Source: Clostridia bacterium (lineage in GTDB: Bacteria; Bacillota; Clostridia; Oscillospirales; CAG-272). From it: DNA of 12,210 bases. Positions 7,064 through 12,210 of this stretch are shown here, piece by piece. Location of the stretch: positions 1-12,210 of the forward strand of contig JAFYBI010000365.1 in the NCBI GenBank assembly GCA_017540285.1, given 5' to 3'. Made by a program: the position numbers and the translations under genes. The stretch's first letter is position 1, and every line of letters begins with the position of its first letter. The notes beneath the pieces were generated by a model. The model did not search any database. It saw only the letters and a list, made by a program, of their open reading frames with translations, and had not been told where the DNA came from.

Positions 7064-7942
7064 TTATTTGGTGTAGACCTGATACTCCTTCCAGACCGCT
7101 TCGAGCCGCTCGAGAGTATCGGTCACCTCCTCGTGTTTCTTTTTGCCGATGTAGGCGATGAGCGCGTTGATGAGGGACAGGGGCGCGACGAGGGAATCGA
7201 CGAAGGACGCCATGTCGCTCTTCGCCACGAGGGTGACGTCCGCGTGCGCCGCGATGGGCGAGGAGGCGGAGTCCGTGACGGCGATGACCCCCGCGCCCAG
7301 CTTCGAGGCGTATTCCGTGGCGTTCACGATGCCCGTGGTGTAGCGCGGGAACGAGATCGCGATGAACACGTCGTCCCCGTGCATCTTCATGAGGTGCTCG
7401 AAGATCTCGCTCCCGCCCGCCGGGTGGATGAGACGCACGTTGTCGAAGAGGAGCTCGAAATAGTAGTTCATGAACTCGGCGAGCACCGCGGACGAACGCA
7501 TGCCGAGGATATAGATGTTCTTCGCGCCGAGGATCATGTCGACGGCCCGGCGGAACGCGTCGCGGTCGATCTCCTCGAGGGTCGCCTTGATCCGCTCCGC
7601 GTCGTGGGAGAGGATGCGGTCGAGGACCTCGCCCTCCTCCATGCGGTGGTTCGCGGCGTGGATGCGCTCCACCGAGGTGAGGGAGACGCGGACGGTCTCG
7701 CGCATCTGCGCCTGCAGCTCCGGGTAGCCGGCATAGCCGAGCTCGCCGGAGAACCGCACGACGGTGGATTCCGACACGCCGACCTCCGCGCCGAGCGCCG
7801 CCGCCGTCATATAGGCTGCCTGGGCATAATGCTCCGATATATAGCGCGCGATGCGCTTCTGTCCCTTGGAAAGCGTGGGCATCGCCTCGTCGATGAGGGC
7901 GAGCAGATCGCTTTCGGGGTGATTTTTCCGGGGATGGTTCAC
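7064..7942 (-). CDS. MurR/RpiR family transcriptional regulator
   Basis: This 292-residue regulator has an N-terminal RpiR-type helix-turn-helix (about 8-85; recognition region AEVGVSESTVVRFSGELGY, 52-70) and a C-terminal SIS sugar-phosphate domain (about 130-265; YILGMRSSAVLAEF 144-157, and VTDSASSPIAAHADV 222-236). Family members bind phosphosugars such as amino-sugar or ribose phosphates and repress or activate catabolic genes. The start is a GTG (7942-7940) with only a weak AAAGG 12 bases upstream; it is chosen because the usual N-terminal helix (DLLALIDEAMPTLSKGQKRI) needs it. A strong promoter lies about 65 bases upstream. It heads the row oxidoreductase-cmk-plsC-ispH and faces the divergent lipoprotein gene, which is a plausible target. 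Its ligand cannot be read from the sequence. Confidence 0.93.
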   Translation of the reverse strand: MNHPRKNHPESDLLALIDEAMPTLSKGQKRIARYISEHYAQAAYMTAAALGAEVGVSESTVVRFSGELGYAGYPELQAQMRETVRVSLTSVERIHAANHRMEEGEVLDRILSHDAERIKATLEEIDRDAFRRAVDMILGAKNIYILGMRSSAVLAEFMNYYFELLFDNVRLIHPAGGSEIFEHLMKMHGDDVFIAISFPRYTTGIVNATEYASKLGAGVIAVTDSASSPIAAHADVTLVAKSDMASFVDSLVAPLSLINALIAYIGKKKHEEVTDTLERLEAVWKEYQVYTK

Positions 7943-8001
7943 GACGGTGCGCCGCCTTTCGTCCCGCCGTCCGGACAGCGCCGCAGCGGGAGATTCGATT
8001 A

Positions 8002-8034
8002 TGATATTATATCACACGGACGGGGGAAAATCAA
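8002..8034 (-). promoter_or_regulatory. rpiR promoter with palindrome over the -10
   Basis: On the minus strand TTGATT (8034-8029), a 17-base spacer and a perfect TATAAT (8011-8006) preceded by TGA (extended -10) form a strong sigma-A promoter, with a start expected near 8000 and a leader of about 58 bases. The -10 lies wholly within TGATATTATATCA (8002-8014), a perfect 13-bp palindrome, which would suit a repressor that occludes polymerase, possibly RpiR itself. Autoregulation is inference. Confidence 0.75.
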
Positions 8035-8220
8035 GAAGGGAATGATGAATAGTTGCCGGCGCGCGGGAAACTCCGCGGATCGCTGTCATATCCCGTCCGT
8101 ACGGACGTCCGGCGGGGAGAGGATCTTCTTTTATACGTACGCCCCTTTCCGTTTCTCGTGCGGAATCACGAAATCCGCGGAAAATCCGGAGAATTTCTGT
8201 GCATTCTCCCCAATTCCCGA

Positions 8221-8249
8221 TTGACAAAACCCGGCGGGTATGTTATAAT
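8221..8249 (+). promoter_or_regulatory. Consensus sigma-A promoter of the lipoprotein gene
   Basis: TTGACA (8221-8226), a 17-base spacer and TATAAT (8244-8249) both match the sigma-A consensus exactly, and TGT before the -10 adds an extended -10. The expected start is near 8256, leaving a leader of about 75 bases before the ATG at 8333. Such a perfect promoter usually needs a repressor to be controllable, and palindromes lie on both sides. Confidence 0.9.
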
Positions 8250-8263
8250 GGAACATCGATAGG

Positions 8264-8280
8264 ATTAACTGCCGGTTAAT
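8264..8280. promoter_or_regulatory. Operator-like palindrome just downstream of the start site
   Basis: ATTAACTGCCGGTTAAT is symmetric about C8272, with the six outer bases of each arm matching perfectly and one inner mismatch. It starts about eight bases after the expected transcription start, a common place for repressor operators. Size and symmetry resemble sites of LacI- or RpiR-type dimers, but no specific regulator can be named from the sequence. Confidence 0.5.
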
Positions 8281-8332
8281 AAATCGTCATCCGCGCCGCC
8301 GTGCGCAGCATTTTTTCAAAGGGGATTCATCC

Positions 8333-9868
8333 ATGAAACGCATCATCAGCCTCCTGCTGTCCCTCCTCCTGTGCCTCGGCAGCCTCTCCGTCCTCGCGGG
8401 ATGCTCCGAAAGCAAGGAAAACGCCGACAAGGGCGATCAGAGCACGCCGTCGGACGGCTCCGTCGACGTCACGGCGCCCGAAGAAACCGAGACCGAATTC
8501 GTCGATCCCTTCGCGGGAACGGACTTTGAAGGCCGTGAATTCCGCGTCTACACGTCCGTGGACAGCACCGACGCGACCAACGGCAACGCGTTCATCCAGG
8601 GCTCCGGCGAGCTCAACGGCGAAGCAGTCAACGACGCCGTCTTCGAGCGCAACGCCAAGGTCTGCGACCTGCTCAACATCACGATGTCCTTCATCGAAGC
8701 CAACCTCACCTACAGCAACCACGAAGCCACCATCAAGAAGCAGATCATGGCCGGCGCGGACGACTGGGACGTCATGGCCAACGACATCATGGCGTTCGGC
8801 AGCCTTGCGCGCGACGGCTACCTCCACAACATCTACTCGAACAAGATCCTCGATCTGAACCAGTCCTACTGGTACGGCGACGCGATGAAGGACTGCCAGT
8901 TCATCGAGGGCGGCATGTACATCCTCATCGGCGACTACTTCACCGACGCGCTCCAGTCCGCACACGCGCTGTACTCCAACAAGAACCTCATCAACGACTA
9001 CTACGACGATCCGAACTACCTGCAGAACATGGTCTTCGACGGCAAGTGGACGTTCGACGCGATGATCGACGTGATCAACACGGTCATGAAGGACTCCGAC
9101 GGCGACGGCCAGATGAAGGAAGGCGACCTCTTCGGCTTCACCTGCATCGGCATGTGGGGCTCCATGATCCCGTTCCTGATCGGCACCGGCATCAAGTTTA
9201 TCGAGCGCACCGACGAAGGCATCGAATACTGCTTCAACAACGAGCGCTCCGTGAAGATCCTCGAAAAGCTGAACGAGCTGTTCTACGCGGACGGCGCGCT
9301 GACGACCCTCGCGGACTACTCCGACGCGGGCCTGAGAATCGTGTTCGGCGCGGGGCAGAGCCTCATCATCGGCTACAACCGCATCGGCGACCTCACGAAG
9401 ATGCGCGACATCGAATTCACCATCGGCATCCTGCCCTATCCGAAGCTCGACGAGGACCAGGAAAACTACGTCTCTTCCCTGCACGACACGAGCGAGGTCG
9501 GCGCGATCCCGATGACCCTGCCGCCGTCCAGCATGGACTTCTGCACCACCTGCCTCGAGGTCCTCTGCCGCGAGACCGGCAAGATGGTCATCCCGAAGTA
9601 CTACGAGGAAGGCCTGAAGGTCAAGTACTCCAACGGTCAGGACGACGCGCGCCTGATCGACCTCATCCACGACTCCATCTCCAGCCCGTTCCCGGTCGCG
9701 TTCAACGGCACGCTCGGCGGCTTCCTGCTCGGCACCTGCTTCTCCACGCCGCTCGGCAGCCATTCCACGGACTTCGCCTCCGCGTACGCGAAATCCACGA
9801 AGGTCGCGATGAAGACCCTCGACAAGACGGCCAACGCGTTCCTCCAGAACCTCGAAAACGGGAACTGA
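8333..9868 (+). CDS. Extracellular substrate-binding lipoprotein (ABC-type, likely sugar)
   Basis: This 511-residue protein has a lipoprotein signal: positively charged MKR, a hydrophobic stretch, and the lipobox LAGC with C24 as the predicted lipidated cysteine. An acidic, Ser/Thr-rich linker (about 25-60) precedes the two-lobed binding fold. It should sit on the outer face of the membrane and present ligand, probably a sugar or oligosaccharide, to an ABC importer. DSDGDGQMKEGD (254-265) is an EF-hand-like calcium loop with acidic residues at positions 1, 3, 5 and 12, as known for the alginate-binding protein AlgQ2. The ATG follows AAAGGGG by eight bases. It is monocistronic between a consensus promoter and a strong terminator; no permease or ATPase lies in the window, so its transporter must be encoded elsewhere. 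Codons are heavily C-ending (AAC, ATC, TAC), suggesting high expression. Confidence 0.9.
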   Translation: MKRIISLLLSLLLCLGSLSVLAGCSESKENADKGDQSTPSDGSVDVTAPEETETEFVDPFAGTDFEGREFRVYTSVDSTDATNGNAFIQGSGELNGEAVNDAVFERNAKVCDLLNITMSFIEANLTYSNHEATIKKQIMAGADDWDVMANDIMAFGSLARDGYLHNIYSNKILDLNQSYWYGDAMKDCQFIEGGMYILIGDYFTDALQSAHALYSNKNLINDYYDDPNYLQNMVFDGKWTFDAMIDVINTVMKDSDGDGQMKEGDLFGFTCIGMWGSMIPFLIGTGIKFIERTDEGIEYCFNNERSVKILEKLNELFYADGALTTLADYSDAGLRIVFGAGQSLIIGYNRIGDLTKMRDIEFTIGILPYPKLDEDQENYVSSLHDTSEVGAIPMTLPPSSMDFCTTCLEVLCRETGKMVIPKYYEEGLKVKYSNGQDDARLIDLIHDSISSPFPVAFNGTLGGFLLGTCFSTPLGSHSTDFASAYAKSTKVAMKTLDKTANAFLQNLENGN

Positions 9869-9887
9869 GCCGAACCCGGATCCCATC

Positions 9888-9915
9888 AAAAAAGCCCCCG
9901 AGCGGGGCTTTTTTT
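9888..9915. terminator. Bidirectional Rho-independent terminator
   Basis: AAAAAAGCCCC (9888-9898) pairs with GGGGCTTTTTT (9904-9914) around the loop CGAGC. The plus strand has seven T after the GC stem (9909-9915) and the minus strand has six (9893-9888). It lies 19 bases after the lipoprotein stop and 16 bases after the stop of the convergent DUF5107 gene, so it can serve both. Confidence 0.93.
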
Positions 9916-9931
9916 GACGGAGTTTCCGGAT

Positions 9932-11950
9932 TCAATGCACCTCGTACCCGCTCATGCGGAAGTCGATCGCCGCGGGGACGGGATGGCGGCTGAGGACCTC
10001 GTCGGCGGAAACCTCGTCCGCCGGGCGGTTCTCGTCCCGCGCGATCTTCTCGCGGTAGAGCTCGATCCACACGGCCGACGTCGAGACCTCGCCCTCGCGC
10101 ATGTCCGCGACCTCCGGGACCTTCAAGAGCAGCGCCTCCGCCTCGTCCAGCCGTCCCTGCTTCACCAGGTTCTGGATGTAGAGGAGCGCGATCCGCCCGT
10201 TGCCGAGGTAGCCGGGATGCGCCGTGACGCCCGCCCGGATCGCTTCGTCCGCGTCCTCGGGCGTTCCGTGCGCGCGCAGATAGGCCGCCGCGTCGATGAC
10301 GAGCCGCACGTATTCGCCGCCGACCGCCAGCGCGCGCTTCATCAGGGCGACCCCTTCCGCGTCCTTCCCTCTCGCCGCCGCGAGCTTGGCCAGCGCCGTC
10401 AGGGCAAGCGCGTTTTCCCGGACCGCAAGGGATTTCCGGAAGGCCGCCTCCGCCGCGTTGAAGGATTTCGCCTCGTAATAGAGGCATCCGATCTCGAGCC
10501 AGGCATACCACGACTTCTCGGGGATCGCCTCGAGCTTCTGGAGGATCGCACCGCCCGCCGCGCCGCCCGCGTAATCGATGGCGTAATCCTCTTCGAGGAC
10601 GGGGGATTTCTCCGGCAGCCTGCCCGTCTCGTACAGCGCGAGGAAGTCGTGCTCCGGCGAATCCGCCGCGATGCTCTCCGCAGGGAACGGGACGAGGGAG
10701 GAGAGGGTTTCACCCGTATAGAGCTCCGTGAGCGCGCCCCAGCCGCTGCCGTACGATACGATCTCCCTCTCCCCGGCCTGCTCGAAGTACGCGTCCGCGT
10801 GATTCACGAGGTCGAACCGGCCCGCGAGCGTGAGGATATTCTCCGTATACGCGGAAGAGATGCGGTTGTCGGCGTTTTGGAAGAGCGTCGGCTCGCCCGT
10901 GAGCGCGGCATACCCCTCGGTCCATTCGAACTTCGTCCGCCCCGCCATCGGCCGCTGCTCCATCTGCGAGTGCAGAAGCCCCGCCTGCGTCTCCGCGTAG
11001 TACCGGTCGTCGTGCGAAAGCCAGCGGTTCCACGTCCGGCCGCCCTGCGATTCGGTCCCCCACACGAAGAGCTTGCGCCCGATGAGGTTGTCGGTCGAGA
11101 ACTGCACGAATCCCCGCCCGTCGCCACGGACCGCGCCCTCGAACTTCGGCCTGTCCTCGGGGATCTGGAAGAAGTAATCGTAGGCATAGGAATGCTTCGC
11201 GGGCCAGTAGCCGTAATCCGGGACGGGCGTGCGGTGCGCCGTCGCGCGTCCGGCTTCATTCCGGCCGTATGTATAGTACTTCTCCGCCGGGACGAGGATG
11301 CGGGTGTCCTCGTGCTGCTCGGCAGCCATGTTCGACCACCAGTAGACGTAGGTCGACCGGTCGTGCGGATTCTCCACCGTCACGCGGACGAGGAGCACGT
11401 CGCCGGCCAAGGTCGCCCGCACGACAAAGACGAGACCGCGCTTGCGCTCGTATTCCCAGAGCATCAGCGTCTCGCCGCCCGCCGCGTTCGGGCAGTGCGC
11501 CGCGAAGAGCGGGGAGCAGGTGTGCATGTGGTGCCCGATGATCCCGACGTTCCACTCCACGCCGCCGGAGAACCACGCGTTGCGGAGGGCGAGGTTGGCG
11601 GGCTGGAAGACGTTGTTGCGGAAGAGGAGCTCGCGGCCCTCGTCCTTGGAATAGAGCGACCAGAGGCGGCCGCCCAGATCGACGGCGAACTCCGCCCGCA
11701 GGTGTTCGTTCTCGAGCACCGCCATGCGGAGGGCAGCGTCGGCGGGATTCCGGTCATAGCCGTCCTGCATGGTATAGGGGAGCATCGTGTGGACGTGGCC
11801 CTGATGGACCCACGCGCCCTCTTCCGGCGGCATCCCCGGATCCACGAGGGCGGGCGCGGGATTCCCCCCGGCGAGCCCCCGGATGTCGGGGATGGCGTTC
11901 GGCGTCCCGAGCGACGCGCACTTCATGGGAACGCGCTCAAAAGCAAACAT
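9932..11950 (-). CDS. DUF5107 domain protein with C-terminal TPR repeats
   Basis: This 672-residue protein has no signal peptide or membrane segment. Residues from about 30 to 345 resemble the DUF5107 domain, a beta-sandwich related to galactose-mutarotase-like carbohydrate-binding folds: FAVDLGGRLWSLYSKDEGRELLFRN (88-112, split motif AVDLGGRLWSL and RELLFRN), FSGGVEWNVG (127-136) and YVYWWSNMAAEQ (201-212). Residues from about 480 to 612 form TPR-like helical pairs (LEIGCLYYEAKSFNAAEAAF; NLVKQGRLDEAEALLLK). The family is widespread in carbohydrate-using Firmicutes and Bacteroidetes; no reaction is firmly established to my knowledge, so a carbohydrate role is inference from fold and from the nearby GH2 and binding protein. 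The ATG is preceded by GAGGAGG at seven bases. It is convergent with the lipoprotein gene and shares its terminator. Confidence 0.85.
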   Translation of the reverse strand: MFAFERVPMKCASLGTPNAIPDIRGLAGGNPAPALVDPGMPPEEGAWVHQGHVHTMLPYTMQDGYDRNPADAALRMAVLENEHLRAEFAVDLGGRLWSLYSKDEGRELLFRNNVFQPANLALRNAWFSGGVEWNVGIIGHHMHTCSPLFAAHCPNAAGGETLMLWEYERKRGLVFVVRATLAGDVLLVRVTVENPHDRSTYVYWWSNMAAEQHEDTRILVPAEKYYTYGRNEAGRATAHRTPVPDYGYWPAKHSYAYDYFFQIPEDRPKFEGAVRGDGRGFVQFSTDNLIGRKLFVWGTESQGGRTWNRWLSHDDRYYAETQAGLLHSQMEQRPMAGRTKFEWTEGYAALTGEPTLFQNADNRISSAYTENILTLAGRFDLVNHADAYFEQAGEREIVSYGSGWGALTELYTGETLSSLVPFPAESIAADSPEHDFLALYETGRLPEKSPVLEEDYAIDYAGGAAGGAILQKLEAIPEKSWYAWLEIGCLYYEAKSFNAAEAAFRKSLAVRENALALTALAKLAAARGKDAEGVALMKRALAVGGEYVRLVIDAAAYLRAHGTPEDADEAIRAGVTAHPGYLGNGRIALLYIQNLVKQGRLDEAEALLLKVPEVADMREGEVSTSAVWIELYREKIARDENRPADEVSADEVLSRHPVPAAIDFRMSGYEVH

Positions 11951-11982
11951 AAACAGTCCTCCTCAGAGATGGGGTTGATGGT

Positions 11983-11991
11983 ATTGTAGCA
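11983..11991 (-). promoter_or_regulatory. Extended -10 promoter of the DUF5107 gene
   Basis: On the minus strand TGCTACAAT (11991-11983) is an extended -10 with one mismatch to TATAAT. No good -35 is present at 17 bases (CTGCAT). The start would fall near 11976, giving a leader of about 26 bases holding the Shine-Dalgarno. The word TGCATTCTCCC overlaps the -35 region and also occurs before the lipoprotein promoter. Confidence 0.5.
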
Positions 11992-12075
11992 CAGGAGGCG
12001 GGAGAATGCAGGGGGATTTTGCGAGGAGGAATCCTCCGTACGTGCGCTGCGGCCGGAAAACGGGGTACGATCCGT

Positions 12076-12210
12076 TCACGGTTCCCGGATGATCCGGCAG
12101 GGGATTCTCTCGTCGATGAATACCGGACGCTCACCGCAAGAGATCAATTCTTCAAAGTATGTACGGTTGTCTTCGATCACGTTGAAATCGAAAGCGTACC
12201 GCACGCTCCC
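12076..12210 (-). CDS. C-terminal 44 residues of an unrecognised protein (partial)
   Basis: The minus strand stays open from the window edge to a TGA at 12078-12076. The visible end starts GSVRYAFDFNVIEDNRTYFE and finishes RPVFIDERIPCRIIREP. It has plausible codon use and a real-protein composition but is too short for me to assign a family. The 125-base gap to the DUF5107 start holds that gene's promoter; the short palindrome GGAGGATTCCTCC there has no T-run and is not a clear terminator, so read-through from this gene is possible. Confidence 0.65.
   Translation of the reverse strand, partial: GSVRYAFDFNVIEDNRTYFEELISCGERPVFIDERIPCRIIREP

Larger units (their letters stand above)
7943..8332. 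other. Divergent control region between rpiR and the lipoprotein gene
   Basis: These 390 bases hold no convincing gene. From left to right: the rpiR promoter (8006-8034), whose -10 sits in the palindrome TGATATTATATCA (8002-8014); TCCGCGGA (8072-8079); a perfect 14-bp palindrome CGTCCGTACGGACG (8094-8107); a second TCCGCGGA (8174-8181); an inverted repeat GGAGAAT/ATTCTCC with an eight-base spacer (8188-8209); the lipoprotein promoter (8221-8249); and an operator-like palindrome (8264-8280). This density of symmetric elements suggests several binding sites for dimeric regulators. Confidence 0.6.

Noticed and set aside
8146..8183. Large hairpin formed by TTTCCG/CGGAAA and TCGTG/CACGA
   Set aside because: The two stems are separated by unequal internal loops and only short segments pair, so it is not convincing as one structure.
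6293..8224. Plus-strand open frame of 643 codons opposite the oxidoreductase and rpiR
   Set aside because: It is antisense to two well-recognised families and has a biased His/Arg/Val composition.
8248..8262. Tiny reading frame MEHR-stop just before the lipoprotein gene, as a possible leader peptide
   Set aside because: Its ATG overlaps the -10 box, so it lies upstream of the expected start of the RNA.
8256..8332. Riboswitch in the 75-base lipoprotein leader
   Set aside because: The leader is short, no known riboswitch core was recognised, and there is no terminator/anti-terminator pair; the palindrome there fits a protein operator better.
8327..9889. Minus-strand open frame of 520 codons covering the whole lipoprotein gene
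   Set aside because: The plus strand has a consensus promoter, Shine-Dalgarno, lipobox and terminator; the reverse frame is a by-product of strong codon bias.
9914..11989. Plus-strand open frame of 691 codons opposite the DUF5107 gene
   Set aside because: It would start within the flank of the bidirectional terminator, is Arg/Val/Glu-rich without recognisable domains, and mirrors a gene with recognisable DUF5107 and TPR features.
12032..12045. GGAGGATTCCTCC as terminator of the partial right-edge gene
   Set aside because: The loop would be only three bases and no T-run follows on either strand.

Overview
The window looks like a chromosomal piece of a GC-rich member of the Clostridia, probably an uncultured gut or rumen anaerobe. 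The signs are an IspH protein fused to ribosomal-protein-S1 domains (a known clostridial arrangement), the order FAD oxidoreductase - cmk - plsC - ispH, strong AGGAGG ribosome binding sites, textbook sigma-A promoters, and a carbohydrate-oriented gene set (GH2 hydrolase, RpiR regulator, sugar-type binding lipoprotein, DUF5107 protein). The species assignment is inference; no rRNA or tRNA is present.

Layout. Bases 1-206 are noncoding, with two unusual hairpins and a clear terminator. Positions 207-1934 (-) hold a GH2 glycosidase with its own strong Shine-Dalgarno and terminator. Positions 2144-7942 (-) form a compact row read right to left: RpiR regulator, FAD oxidoreductase, cmk, plsC, ispH-S1. 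Regulator and oxidoreductase abut (TAAATG), and plsC and ispH overlap by ATGA. Positions 7943-8332 are a divergent control region with a promoter on each side and several palindromes. Position 8333 begins a monocistronic substrate-binding lipoprotein (+), separated by a shared bidirectional terminator from a convergent DUF5107/TPR gene (-, 9932-11950). The last 135 bases are the C-terminus of an unrecognised minus-strand gene.

How it may work together. The core row combines CMP/dCMP phosphorylation, phospholipid synthesis, isoprenoid precursor synthesis and translation, led by a regulator of a family that usually senses phosphosugars. The flanking genes look like a scavenging set: a secreted binding lipoprotein, a cytoplasmic GH2 enzyme and a DUF5107 protein. 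No transporter permease lies in the window.

The points most worth a second look are: (i) an AT-rich island with a promoter-like element inside ispH, plus an internal AGGAGG-ATG, suggesting that the S1 half is also made separately; (ii) the palindrome TCCGCGGA, found three times, all in two control regions; (iii) palindromes sitting on the rpiR -10 and just after the lipoprotein start site; (iv) an 11-base word shared by the lipoprotein and DUF5107 promoter regions. No CRISPR array, insertion sequence, phage or defence system was seen.
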